A stretch of DNA of 64,000 nucleotides, from contig NZ_JBLBVK010000055.1 in the NCBI RefSeq assembly GCF_047314965.1, positions 236,084 to 300,083 of the forward strand, in the 5' to 3' direction. Under the pieces are notes generated by a model, which was given only the letters and a program-made list of their open reading frames with translations, did no database searches and was not told the origin of the DNA. The first letter of the stretch is position 1. Each line of letters starts with the position of its first letter. The DNA is from JAVJUV01 sp047314965 (GTDB taxonomy: Bacteria > Pseudomonadota > Alphaproteobacteria > Rhodobacterales > Rhodobacteraceae). The translations under genes were made by a program, and so were the position numbers. Positions 26,910-35,409 of this stretch are shown here, piece by piece.

Positions 26910-27170
26910 TCAGTGCCCGCTGTCCTGAGGTTGCGCCGAAATCGCTGCTTTCGGGATGTTTTCGCCCCTTTCGTACTTGTCCAGGAGAGCGTGACCGCGA
27001 GCCTCGGCCTTTCGAATTCGCATGGCGGTCAGGAATGCCTCCTGCAAAGTCGGTGATGAGGCACCGATCTCATCGGCGACGCGTCGTTCGAGACTGTCGT
27101 TCCCGGTGCTGAGAACGAGTTTGACGGCCCTCTGGGCCATTCCATCGGCGACATCTTCGAGAAGCGACAT
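26910..27170 (-). CDS. Hypothetical small helical protein
   Basis: 86 residues with no signal or membrane segment. The composition is helical and charged (DVADGMAQRAVKLVLSTGN, then RKAEARGHALLDKYERGENIP). I do not recognise a family. It is convergent with DUF2065 (8 bp) and divergent from sdaA (about 165 bp between starts). Conservation would be needed to confirm it, but its frame is clean and no larger gene competes. Confidence 0.65.
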   Translation of the reverse strand: MSLLEDVADGMAQRAVKLVLSTGNDSLERRVADEIGASSPTLQEAFLTAMRIRKAEARGHALLDKYERGENIPKAAISAQPQDSGH

Positions 27171-27334
27171 GCAGCAAAAATCCTAGTGAACCATCTTTAG
27201 GTTGAATAACCGGGGCACTGGGCCGAAGAAGGACGGAACGAGGGCGAAAATGGGTCGCTTTACGCCGTTTACCAGCGTCCTTGACTGCGAGAAAAAGGGC
27301 ATCAATCTCGAAGCCCGCAAGATGGATCAGCCTG

Positions 27335-28708
27335 ATGTTTCTAAGCGTTTTCGACATGTTCAAGATCGGAGTCGGTCCATCCTCGTCGCATACAATGGGG
27401 CCAATGGTGGCGGCAGCGCGTTTTCTGGATCAGTTGCGAGTGTCGCCGTTTCGCGTGTCGGGCTTGAGGGCCTCCCTTCATGGGTCTCTCGCCTTCACCG
27501 GCGTGGGACATGCAACTGACCGTGCAGTAATTCTTGGACTGGCCGGGTTTCTGCCTGATAGCTACGACGCCGAGAAGGCTGAGTCCGCGTTGTCGGCAAT
27601 ACAGGAGACGAAACACGTTTCACCCGAAGGGTTCGACGCCCTATCCTTTGACCCAGAAGCCGACCTGATCTTCGACTATGGTCCGCCCCTGCCCGGTCAT
27701 GCCAATGGCCTGATCCTGATGGCCACGGATGCACAGGGCGACGTGACGGTTCAGGAGACGTTCTATTCCGTGGGCGGCGGCTTTGTCTTGAGCGAAAAGG
27801 AGCTGGCAGAGGGCAAAGACACGGACGACGGCGCACCGGTGCCCTATCCGTTCAAGACTGCGGCCGAGATGTTGGAAATGTGCGCGGCGACGGGAAAGAC
27901 CGTGGCCGAACTGAAGCGTGCCAACGAGCTTTCGCGGATGGGTCCGGCTGAACTGGAGCGCGGCATGTCGCGCATTTGGCAGGTCATGAAATCCTGTATG
28001 GACAAAGGGTTAGAGACGGATGGCATCCTTCCGGGCGGGCTGAAAGTGCGTCGGCGGGCGGCTGGAATTCGGCGCGCGCTGGAGGCTGAGCGGGGGATGA
28101 ACCTGAATGCACCGCACACGATCAACGACTGGATCAGCGTCTATGCCATGGCGGTGAACGAAGAAAACGCCGCCGGAGGCCAGGTGGTGACCGCACCCAC
28201 CAACGGGGCGGCGGGCGTGGTGCCCGCGACGATCCGCTACTGGCTTGACCATGTGCCCGGCGCTTCCGAGAAACGACTGGGGGATTTCCTACTGACGGCC
28301 GCGGCAATCGGGGGACTGGTCAAGTTCAACGCTTCGATCAGCGGGGCCGAGTGCGGATGCCAGGCAGAGGTGGGATCGGCCAGCGCCATGGCCGCCGCAG
28401 GACTGGCCGCTGTCCTGGGAGGGACACCGGAGCAGGTTGAAAACGCAGCAGAAATCGCACTGGAGCATCATCTGGGCATGACCTGCGATCCGGTGAAGGG
28501 GCTGGTCCAGGTGCCCTGTATCGAGCGCAATGGGTTGGGTGCGATCAAGGCGGTCAGCGCGGCCTCGCTGGCGATGCGGGGCGACGGAAAGCACTTTGTC
28601 CCGCTGGATGCGGCTATCGAGACGATGCGCCAGACCGGTGCCGACATGAGCGAGAAATACAAGGAAACCGCTCTCGGCGGACTGGCCGTGAACGTGCCAA
28701 ACTGCTGA
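27335..28708 (+). CDS. sdaA: L-serine ammonia-lyase (iron-sulfur, single-chain type)
   Basis: 457-residue enzyme deaminating L-serine to pyruvate. The N-terminal beta domain contains [13 protein letters not shown], and the C-terminal alpha domain carries the cysteines for the catalytic 4Fe-4S cluster ([12 protein letters not shown] and [16 protein letters not shown]). A-P-T-N-G-A-A-G near 288 is also diagnostic. ATG 27335 gives the family N-terminus ([13 protein letters not shown]); the frame opens 54 bp earlier. It is monocistronic. Confidence 0.96.
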   Translation: MFLSVFDMFKIGVGPSSSHTMGPMVAAARFLDQLRVSPFRVSGLRASLHGSLAFTGVGHATDRAVILGLAGFLPDSYDAEKAESALSAIQETKHVSPEGFDALSFDPEADLIFDYGPPLPGHANGLILMATDAQGDVTVQETFYSVGGGFVLSEKELAEGKDTDDGAPVPYPFKTAAEMLEMCAATGKTVAELKRANELSRMGPAELERGMSRIWQVMKSCMDKGLETDGILPGGLKVRRRAAGIRRALEAERGMNLNAPHTINDWISVYAMAVNEENAAGGQVVTAPTNGAAGVVPATIRYWLDHVPGASEKRLGDFLLTAAAIGGLVKFNASISGAECGCQAEVGSASAMAAAGLAAVLGGTPEQVENAAEIALEHHLGMTCDPVKGLVQVPCIERNGLGAIKAVSAASLAMRGDGKHFVPLDAAIETMRQTGADMSEKYKETALGGLAVNVPNC

Positions 28709-28788
28709 GCGGGCGCAACGTCCGCTGTCGGGGCGTCGCGCAACCCCCTTTCAAGGATTAACCCTTTGTTTTTTCGAGATTCCGGGCG
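28709..28788. other. sdaA downstream spacer
   Basis: Together with 28789-29081 this is a 373-bp stretch without a gene. I see a weak hairpin possibility (GGGG/CCCC with a long loop, then CTTTC) but no clear terminator. The following part holds repeat array B and then non-coding sequence leading to the next gene. Confidence 0.4.
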
Positions 28789-28854
28789 CAAGCACCGGTC
28801 TGCAAAGCGTATGCAATCCGTCGGCAAAACGTATGGCAACGGTATGCGCCATCT
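28789..28854 (-). repeat. Array of 11-bp phased repeats, copy B
   Basis: Read on the minus strand, consecutive 11-bp units begin at 28843, 28832, 28821, 28810 and 28799: ACCGTTGCCAT, ACGTTTTGCCG, ACGGATTGCAT, ACGCTTTGCAG and ACCGGTGCTTG, with one degenerate unit before them. The 19-nt string GCCATACGTTTTGCCGACG at 28837-28819 is identical to 7771-7789 in copy A. It lies between sdaA and the EEP-family gene, about 230 bp ahead of the latter. Confidence 0.75.
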
Positions 28855-29081
28855 CTTTCGCGCAACCAGATGTGGTGCGCGCGGTAACGAAGGTTAAGTC
28901 CGGATCAAGGCAGCGGCCGGTTGGACGTTCACCGGCTCCGCGCGATCCCCATCCTGCTCTGCCAATACCTTCGCGGGACACGCACTACGAAAGAGAGCGA
29001 CACAATACCAAAGCCGACTGGTCTCTCTGCGCGGCTCCCTTCAAGAGAGCACCGACAGCCGCTTTTGAAGAAAACTGCCAG

Positions 29082-30062
29082 ATGTACGCACAGGTCTCCC
29101 GAAACCTCTCCTCTGCCGTCAACGGCTGGACGTCGTTCTCGTCCCCGGCAACCGTTTCCCGGAAGACCCGCCGCTTGTCGGCGGTCGTACTGCTGTACGC
29201 TTTCGGCTGCGTTGCCATGTCGCTTTTCTTGCTCAGCTATCTCGGCGAGTGGTTGCCTCTGGCGGATGCCTTGGCGGTCTTTCGCCTTCACCTTGCGATC
29301 ATGGCCGGAACCGTGGCGCTGCTTTTGCCGGCAAAAGGCAAAACCGCATTCGGAGCAATTCTCGCTCTAGCCGCGGTCGGAAGCGCCATCCCCCAACTGG
29401 CCACGGCGACCCTGCCGAGGTCGGTCGGTCATAGTGAGTACTCGCTGTACCAGAAAAACCTGCTTTTCTCGAACGCCACGCCCGGGATGGTCCGGTCCGA
29501 CATAGCGAGAACCGCTCCTGACTTCGTCACCTTGCAGGAACTGTCGGAGCGGAACCTGAACGCGTTGGAGAGCCTGCTTGTGGAGTACCCGGGCAGCATC
29601 ATTTGCCGAGGCAACGGACCAAGGGGCGTCGCCGTCCTGACGCGGCACAAACTCTCGGAGGTCGAGACCCGCTGCTACCCCGATCTCAATCTCGCACTTG
29701 CCCGGGTGGACCTTGGTCACAAGAAGATCTGGGTCGCATCCGTACATCTGCGCTGGCCCTTCCCATACAAGCAATGGTCACAGGCCAAAGGGATCGAAGA
29801 GGTGATTTCCAAACTCGACGGCGAGATCGTGGTTGGCGGAGACTTCAACATGGTACGCAGTGGATACAGCGTCGCGCGAATAGAACGCGCTGCCGGATCG
29901 AGGGTTGTCGGTCGCATCTCTGTGACCTTCCCCCGCTTCAGCCCTCTGGTCCCGCTGGCGATCGACCACGTGCTTGTTCCGTCGACCTCAGGTGCGGAGG
30001 TCGAAAAGAGGCCTCTGCTCGGATCCGATCACCACGGATTGCTTGCGCGATTTCGAATTTGA
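29082..30062 (+). CDS. Membrane-anchored endonuclease/exonuclease/phosphatase-family protein
   Basis: 326 residues. Two or three hydrophobic segments occupy the first 115 residues (LSAVVLLYAFGCVAMSLFLLSYL; LHLAIMAGTVALLLPA; FGAILALAAVGSAIPQL), and an EEP fold follows. Catalytic elements are visible: V-T-L-Q-E (metal Glu), V-G-G-D-F-N-M and the C-terminal G-S-D-H-H-G-L. It should hydrolyse phosphodiesters or phospholipids at the outer face of the inner membrane. ATG 29082 was chosen because the upstream in-frame sequence is repeat array and low-quality. The substrate is unknown. Confidence 0.85.
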   Translation: MYAQVSRNLSSAVNGWTSFSSPATVSRKTRRLSAVVLLYAFGCVAMSLFLLSYLGEWLPLADALAVFRLHLAIMAGTVALLLPAKGKTAFGAILALAAVGSAIPQLATATLPRSVGHSEYSLYQKNLLFSNATPGMVRSDIARTAPDFVTLQELSERNLNALESLLVEYPGSIICRGNGPRGVAVLTRHKLSEVETRCYPDLNLALARVDLGHKKIWVASVHLRWPFPYKQWSQAKGIEEVISKLDGEIVVGGDFNMVRSGYSVARIERAAGSRVVGRISVTFPRFSPLVPLAIDHVLVPSTSGAEVEKRPLLGSDHHGLLARFRI

Positions 30063-30149
30063 GAAGGATGCGCGGCTCTGGCCGGGACGCCCCAGAAACA
30101 CGCTTTCCTGTCCAAAGTGTTTGATCCCACTACTCTCCGGCGGTCCTCG

Positions 30150-30728
30150 TCACCGGCGCGGAATTCCCTTCTGATCGGCCTCTGGCGCATCTCTTCGGGT
30201 CACACCGTCGATCAGGACAAAGGCGATAATGCACGGCTCCGTCCCTCGGTTTGACCATGCATGGTTGTTGCCGCGCTGGATGACGACATCGCCTGCCCTG
30301 AGCAGCGTGTCTTCCTCTTCGGAGTCCATCACCATCCAGATTTCGCCGGTCAGGACGATTGCATAGTCAAGACTGTTGGTTCGGTGATGGAATGGATGCC
30401 GCGCGCCCTCGACGATGTTGTCGCCGGCGCCCATTTCGGCGAATGCCGATCTTCCGTCCAGCGTGGCCAGCACCTTCGTGTCTTCCGGCAGGAACTCAAC
30501 ACAGCGGAAGGTGCTGCCGAGGGGCGGTGGATGCAGAACGAAATCGCCGGTGCAGGTCTCGGTTGGGCCATCATACTCGGCCGGGCTGCCACGCTCGATC
30601 CAGAAATTCGTCAGGCGCACGCCCGGGCGGTTTGGCCGCTCGAGGTATTGGGTGGCGATACTGTCGCTGATCACGACCGATTTCCCATTCTCATCGTGGC
30701 CAGTGACGATCCTGCGGAATTCCCTCAT
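30150..30728 (-). CDS. Cupin-domain protein of the TAXI-TRAP operon
   Basis: 192-residue protein with a C-terminal cupin barrel (about 105-175): H-H-R-T-N-S-L-D-Y-A-I-V-L-x-G-E-I-W and R-A-G-D-V-V-I-Q-R-G-N-N-H-A-W-S-N are the two metal-binding cupin motifs, though the first His pair is followed by Asn-Ser rather than the commonest spacing. A strong AAGGAGG lies 8 bp ahead of ATG 30728 and overlaps the end of the transporter gene, so it is the last gene of the operon. It may bind or transform the transported acid, or sense it. Confidence 0.88.
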   Translation of the reverse strand: MREFRRIVTGHDENGKSVVISDSIATQYLERPNRPGVRLTNFWIERGSPAEYDGPTETCTGDFVLHPPPLGSTFRCVEFLPEDTKVLATLDGRSAFAEMGAGDNIVEGARHPFHHRTNSLDYAIVLTGEIWMVMDSEEEDTLLRAGDVVIQRGNNHAWSNRGTEPCIIAFVLIDGVTRRDAPEADQKGIPRR

Positions 30729-30731
30729 CGC

Positions 30732-32636
30732 TCATACCTCCTTGGTTTGCATCGCATGGCGCCGGTCGGCGATCACGACTGCGGCCAGCAAGACGCCGCC
30801 AATCAGCGCCGAGCCCCAGCCCTGAAACAAAAGACATCCGCCAGAGACAAGCGCCACGATGCGCAGCGGCCACGTCAATGGCTTGCTGACACAGCCCACA
30901 AGACCAATCGCGACGGCGGCGATCCCCGCGAAACCGGTGACCACGGCCATCATGTTCTCTATCGCATTGCCGTGCAGCGTCAGCGACGGAGCGAAGACAA
31001 ATGCAAATGGCAGGACGAAGCTGGTCAGCGCATAGGCGGCGGCGGTCCAGCCGACCTTGTTGACGTCGGCCCCTGCGATGCCGCCGGCCACGTAGGCGGC
31101 CAGGGCAACGGGCGGTGTGATGGTCGATATGCACCCATAGTAGAAGACGAAGAAATGCGCGGTCAGGACGGGCACACCGAGCTTGACCAGTGCAGGCGCC
31201 ACGACCGTGGCCAGTATCAGGTAGGCGGCCGTGGTGGGCAGGCCCATACCGAGGACAATCGACGTGATCATCGTGAAAAGAAGCGCCAGAAACAGCCATC
31301 CGCCGGATGCCGCTTCGATCAAGACCGCGATCTTGGAGCCGAGGCCGGTTATGCCGAGCGTGCCGGCGATGATCCCTGCGGCCGCGCAGGCCGCGGAGAT
31401 AGTCACAACGCTCTGAGCTCCTTCGGCAATGCCGGTTGCAACACGCTTCAGAAAGCTACCGTCGATCTTCCGGTGCAGGACGATGTCTCCGGCAAGCAAA
31501 GCGACCATGCCCCAGAGCGAAGCCTTGAACGGCGAATACCCCAAGAGCATCAGCGACAGCAGCGTCACGAAGGCCGCGATGAAAGGTATTCCCTGCCAGA
31601 GGACTTTCGACAGGGGCCGATCGTCTGCGGTTTCGGCCGTGCTGGGTTGAATGCCGGATTTGACGGCCAGCAGATGCACGATAATGAAGGCCGAGGCAAA
31701 AAACATGAGCGCCGGCAGGATGGCTGTCGCCATGATCTGCGTGTAGGGAACGCCGACGATTTCCGCCATGATGAACGCAGCGGCACCCATGACCGGAGGC
31801 ATCAGCTGACCGCCCGTCGACGCAACCGCCTCGACCGCGCCGGCCTGATGGGGCGCGTAGCCTTCCCGCTTCATCAGGGGAATTGTCACGACCCCGGTGA
31901 CAGCGACATTGCCTGCTGCGGAGCCGGAGACCATCCCGATAAGCGTTGAAAACAGCACCGCCGACTTCGCGCTGGCGGCTCGCAGGCCCCGCGTTGCCCG
32001 TCTCGACACCTCGAAGAAGAAGTCGCCCGCTCCGAAATTCGACAAGAGCGCCCCGAATATCGTGAAGACGATAATGTAGGTGGCGGCAACCCCGATCGGG
32101 ATGCCGAACACACCCGCCGTGTCTGTCGTCAGGAACAGCACCATGCGATTGAGGCCGTAGCCGCGCCCTTCCAAAACGCCGGGCAGCAGAGGGCTTATGA
32201 ATGCGTAGGAGAAAAAGACCAGTGCGATCACCGCGAGGATCAGGCCGATGCCGCGACGCGCGGCCTCGAAGGTGACGATCAGGATCACGAGCCCGGCCCA
32301 GAAATCTCCCGGCTGGGTCATTCCGCCGCTAAAGGCGATGGCCTTCCACCGCGTCAGCATCCACCAGGATGCGCCGAGAATGGCGAGGATCAGAAGTATC
32401 TTGACCGCAAGATCGAGCGCCGTCCCTTTCATCCGCTCGGACATTGGCTTGATCGCGAACAACAGGGAGAAGGCCAGCGCAACGTGGATGATGCGCATGG
32501 GCAGCGTCGACATCTGGAGAATTCCAGAAACGACAGCGAGGTGAAAGACGCCGAGGCAGAAGGCGGTCACCGCGAGCCAGAAGCCCGGTTCGGTCAGCGC
32601 CTTCCGCCTCAAGCCGGAGGAGTGCGTCTCCGGCAA
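30732..32636 (-). CDS. TRAP transporter permease, fused small and large (4TM/12TM) subunits
   Basis: About 634 residues of inner-membrane protein. An N-terminal four-helix DctQ-like portion is fused to a DctM-type large subunit, the arrangement used with TAXI receptors. Markers include G-L-P-T-T-A-A-Y near the end of the large subunit and V-A-S-T-G-G-Q-L-M-P-P-V-M-G-A-A-A-F near the middle. The frame is open 177 bp further, inside the receptor gene. TTG at 32636, five bases after the receptor stop, is the best start I see, but there is no ideal ribosome site. It moves its solute with a sodium or proton gradient. Confidence 0.92.
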   Translation of the reverse strand: MPETHSSGLRRKALTEPGFWLAVTAFCLGVFHLAVVSGILQMSTLPMRIIHVALAFSLLFAIKPMSERMKGTALDLAVKILLILAILGASWWMLTRWKAIAFSGGMTQPGDFWAGLVILIVTFEAARRGIGLILAVIALVFFSYAFISPLLPGVLEGRGYGLNRMVLFLTTDTAGVFGIPIGVAATYIIVFTIFGALLSNFGAGDFFFEVSRRATRGLRAASAKSAVLFSTLIGMVSGSAAGNVAVTGVVTIPLMKREGYAPHQAGAVEAVASTGGQLMPPVMGAAAFIMAEIVGVPYTQIMATAILPALMFFASAFIIVHLLAVKSGIQPSTAETADDRPLSKVLWQGIPFIAAFVTLLSLMLLGYSPFKASLWGMVALLAGDIVLHRKIDGSFLKRVATGIAEGAQSVVTISAACAAAGIIAGTLGITGLGSKIAVLIEAASGGWLFLALLFTMITSIVLGMGLPTTAAYLILATVVAPALVKLGVPVLTAHFFVFYYGCISTITPPVALAAYVAGGIAGADVNKVGWTAAAYALTSFVLPFAFVFAPSLTLHGNAIENMMAVVTGFAGIAAVAIGLVGCVSKPLTWPLRIVALVSGGCLLFQGWGSALIGGVLLAAVVIADRRHAMQTKEV

Positions 32637-32640
32637 CCGG

Positions 32641-33558
32641 TCAGTCCCCGAAGTAGCGTGCCGCACCTTCGTGCAGTGGGACGGAGAGGGTCTTCGATGC
32701 CTCTGGATCGATCTGCTTGGCGTTGGCATTCTCGGCCTTGAACTCGTCAAGGTTATCGAAAATCGCTCGAACAACCGCCTCGATCGTGTCGGGGTCGGCG
32801 CTTGCAGGCGCAATCAGCATGTTGTTCACGCCAATCACCGTGCCGGCTTCCGCAGTGCCGTAGACCTCAGCCGGGATCGTCACAGCGCTATAGGCCGAGT
32901 TCTTCTCAAGAGCCTCTTCCATTTTGCCTTCGCTGAAACCGATATACTTCAGCTTTGCACCAGCGGCGGCCTGCATAACCGCGCCGGCCGGATAGCCGGA
33001 CAACGCCAGCGCCGCGTCAATATTGCCATCGGTCAACTGGCTGAAGCCATCCGCGTAGCTGAGGAAACTGGGCGTAATGTCATCGGTCGTCATACCGTGC
33101 AGCGGCAAAAGGAAATCAAGGAAACCCAGCGTTCCTCCGCCCGCCGGCCCGACGGCGACGCGCTTGCCTTTGAGATCCTCGAACGTCTCGATGTCGGAGC
33201 CTTCCAGAGTGATCATGTGCAGCACCGACGGGTGCAGAGCGGCGACTGCCTTGATGTCCAGCGCACCTTCGCTGTAGGGGCCTTTGCCAGCGACGGCCAG
33301 TCTGGCGAGGTTGTTGTTTGTAATCGCAAGCTCGACTTCGCCCGATGCGATGAGCCGCGGGTTCTGAACCGATCCTGCCGTCACAACCGGCACCATCGAA
33401 ATGTCGCCTTCTGCGTATTTGTTGACGAGGTTCGAAATGCTCTGCCCGATCGGATAGAAGGCGCCACCGAGGGTTGCAGTTCCGATCCGCAATTCCTCGG
33501 CCATCGCCGCTCCCGCTCCGAAAGCCGCTATTGCGGCCGCACAAATGATCTGCTTCAT
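32641..33558 (-). CDS. TAXI-family TRAP transporter solute-binding protein
   Basis: 305-residue periplasmic receptor. The signal peptide cuts after A-M-A at about 21. The mature sequence begins with the TAXI signature E-L-R-I-G-T-A-T-L-G-G-A-F-Y-P-I-G, followed by the T-N-N-N and G-P-A-G-G-G-T ligand-region blocks. TAXI receptors are reported to bind glutamate, other dicarboxylates or small acids; this ligand is unknown. AGGGAGGA precedes the ATG. It is the first gene of a three-gene operon with the permease and cupin. Confidence 0.94.
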   Translation of the reverse strand: MKQIICAAAIAAFGAGAAMAEELRIGTATLGGAFYPIGQSISNLVNKYAEGDISMVPVVTAGSVQNPRLIASGEVELAITNNNLARLAVAGKGPYSEGALDIKAVAALHPSVLHMITLEGSDIETFEDLKGKRVAVGPAGGGTLGFLDFLLPLHGMTTDDITPSFLSYADGFSQLTDGNIDAALALSGYPAGAVMQAAAGAKLKYIGFSEGKMEEALEKNSAYSAVTIPAEVYGTAEAGTVIGVNNMLIAPASADPDTIEAVVRAIFDNLDEFKAENANAKQIDPEASKTLSVPLHEGAARYFGD

Positions 33559-33799
33559 GGCTTCCTCCCTGTCGCGATATGCCGTTCGTTGTGTGCTTAC
33601 TGGACAAGGTTAAATCGATTTTTAACTATGGATCTAGAAAAATCGACAAACATCGGAAATCTGCGCAAAAATCTCAAAATTTCAAACTGCCGGAAATCCC
33701 TTTCCAGCGCAGTCAACTCTCCTTTTTGGTGCGCATGGTATTGCATAAACAACCTTACGTTGCGTAAGCTTTTCGAGTGAGTGTTGGGTATCTCCCGTT
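33559..33799. other. TAXI-operon promoter region with palindrome
   Basis: A/T-rich compared with its surroundings and without a convincing gene; a 62-codon plus-strand frame looks random. A perfect inverted repeat CTTACG-TTG-CGTAAG lies at 33754-33768, about 200 bp upstream of the receptor gene, and could be an operator of a dimeric regulator such as a GntR-type protein. Confidence 0.45.
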
Positions 33800-34002
33800 T
33801 CACGCGCCCCGGCGGGATCGATGCAAAATCCTCTTCCAAACGCCGGGGCGTGCTTTATGGCGAAATCGCCTCATCAAATTGCCCTGAAGACTGTCGGAAG
33901 ACGCCTCAAAAGTGCCACCGTGCCAGGTGACACTTCAGAGGTTGTTAACGAGTAATTTTGTAAGCATCTTGGGGTCGCCTCGTTTGGGCGGCCCCTTTTT
34001 TT
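33800..34002 (+). ncRNA. Candidate structured RNA ending in a strong terminator
   Basis: Four successive plus-strand hairpins occupy a 200-bp gap where no plus-strand gene ends. First, CACGCGCCCCGGCG (33801-33814) pairs with CGCCGGGGCGTG (33841-33852), 12 pairs with a 2-nt bulge. Second, GGCG-AAAT-CGCC lies at 33859-33870. Third, 33910-33919 pairs with 33926-33935, nine of ten positions. Fourth is a 9-bp terminator stem with seven Ts. The order fits a small RNA of roughly 200 nt. I see no confident promoter and do not recognise 4.5S, 6S, tmRNA or RNase P motifs. Confidence 0.45.
33971..34002 (+). terminator. Strong orphan intrinsic terminator
   Basis: GGGGTCGCC (33971-33979) pairs with GGCGGCCCC (33987-33995), nine pairs including one G-U, with a seven-base loop and then seven Ts. 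It points along the plus strand, but the nearest plus-strand gene upstream is almost 4 kb away; the genes to its left and right run on the minus strand. Confidence 0.85.
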
Positions 34003-34271
34003 GTCTGACCCAACGTAGATTTCCGGATTGCGGCACGAACTTGACCATTACGGGGAATTGTTGGCGCAGTCGAAGCTATCGGCTGGAGTCCGCTCAAGGC
34101 CCTTTTCGACAATATGCCGGCCTGACGCACGCGCCGGGAAAAGCCAAATTCCGGGGACAAGCAGGGATACGACGGCGCGCGGTATCAGTTTCGCACGGTG
34201 AATCACCGCCTTTACCGTCTATGCTGCCTGAACGGACGCCGACTAACGCGGAGCGGAAACCCCGGCAGCCG
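34003..34271. other. Spacer downstream of the DedA-family gene
   Basis: About 270 bp following the minus-strand DedA-family gene. I see no gene, tRNA or clear repeat in it. Confidence 0.4.
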
Positions 34272-34895
34272 TCAGACCTCGCGGGTGGCGCGTCGGTGCC
34301 GCCGCCAGAGGTAGACCGCCCCGCCGAGTACCACGGCCACGATTGCCGGGGCGATCAGCGCGTGCTCGATTCGATGCAGTTCGCCGAAGAGCGCTTCGAC
34401 CGAGTGACCAAGGAAGTAGCCAAGCATAACGCCGGTCACGCCCCACACGAACGCGGCGAGACCGGTGTAGAACCCATATTGCAGCGGAGGCATACCGAGA
34501 GTGGCCAAAGCGACAGGCCCCGCCGTCCGCATTCCGGGAATGAACCGGAAAATCAGCGCGAAGAGGACGATGTTCAGCGAGAGCTTCGCCACGACACGGG
34601 CCACCTTGGGATTTTCGAGGGCGCCACGCAGCCGGGGAGAATCCTTGTATTTCCGTCCGAGGCTGTAGATCACCACGTCAGAGAGGTATCCGCCTGTCGC
34701 CGCCGCCAGCGCGACGGGCCAGAACGAGAGATGCTCGCGGTGCGCCATGACGCCCCCCGCGATGGCGACAGCCTCCCCTTCGAGGGTGGTTCCAACGAAG
34801 ACGGCCAAGGTACCATAGGTCTCGACCAAGCTCTCAAGCCAACCGGACAGGGTGATGCTCCTCCAGAAATCACTGCGATATTCGGGTGAGTTCAT
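34272..34895 (-). CDS. DedA-family membrane protein (VTT domain)
   Basis: 207-residue polytopic protein. The DedA/VTT signature is visible as F-V-G-T-T-L-E-G-E-A-V-A-I-A-G-G, followed by the re-entrant region R-F-I-P-G-M-R-T-A-G-P-V-A-L-A-T-L-G-M. The final helix is followed by an Arg-rich tail. DedA proteins flip undecaprenyl phosphate or phospholipids and affect envelope homeostasis. It starts about 55 bp from the end of nusB in the same orientation, so it could be read through from the riboflavin transcript. Confidence 0.92.
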   Translation of the reverse strand: MNSPEYRSDFWRSITLSGWLESLVETYGTLAVFVGTTLEGEAVAIAGGVMAHREHLSFWPVALAAATGGYLSDVVIYSLGRKYKDSPRLRGALENPKVARVVAKLSLNIVLFALIFRFIPGMRTAGPVALATLGMPPLQYGFYTGLAAFVWGVTGVMLGYFLGHSVEALFGELHRIEHALIAPAIVAVVLGGAVYLWRRHRRATREV

Positions 34896-34950
34896 GGTAG
34901 CGTCAATCGCTTGTTGTCAGAGGTATTCCTATGGGCAGCAGAGCGCCTAT

Positions 34951-35409
34951 TCAGAACGACTGCGGCCTGGCCTCGCGCGCCATGTGGTCCAGCACGGCAT
35001 TGACGAATTTCGGCTCGCGGCCTTCGGGGAAGAAGGCCTTGGCGACGTCGACATATTCGCTGATCACCACCTTCGGAGGCGCCTCACCCTGGGTCAGTTC
35101 GGCGCCCGCGGCGCGGAAGAGCGCGCGCAGCGTCGGATCGATGCGGTCGATGGGCCATTTGGCGACAAGCGCGCGGTCGGTCATCTTGTCTATCTTCGCC
35201 TGCCAGTTGACCGCGTCGTCGGTGATCTGGCGGAAGAGGTCGATATCGCCCTCGGCCATCTGCTCGCCGTCGTATTCGGCACCGAAGCGGAAATCCTCGA
35301 ACTCGCGGCGGACGGAATCGACGGTCTGGCCGGCGGCCTCCATCTGGAAGAGCGCCTGCACGGCGTAAAGGCGCGCGGCGGATTTCATCTGGCGTTTGGA
35401 GGTGGTCAT
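34951..35409 (-). CDS. nusB: Transcription antitermination factor NusB
   Basis: 152-residue all-helical NusB, which with NusE binds boxA RNA during rRNA antitermination. R-L-Y-A-V-Q-A-L-F-Q-M-E near residue 13 and the C-terminal V-V-I-S-E-Y-V-D-V-A-K-A-F-F are family blocks. Its ATG overlaps the ribH stop by four bases (ATGA), so it is the distal gene of the riboflavin operon, a very common association. Confidence 0.95.
   Translation of the reverse strand: MTTSKRQMKSAARLYAVQALFQMEAAGQTVDSVRREFEDFRFGAEYDGEQMAEGDIDLFRQITDDAVNWQAKIDKMTDRALVAKWPIDRIDPTLRALFRAAGAELTQGEAPPKVVISEYVDVAKAFFPEGREPKFVNAVLDHMAREARPQSF

Noticed and set aside
33579..33767. 62-codon plus-strand frame near the palindrome
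   Set aside because: No ribosome site, no conserved feature, and A/T-rich promoter sequence explains its openness.
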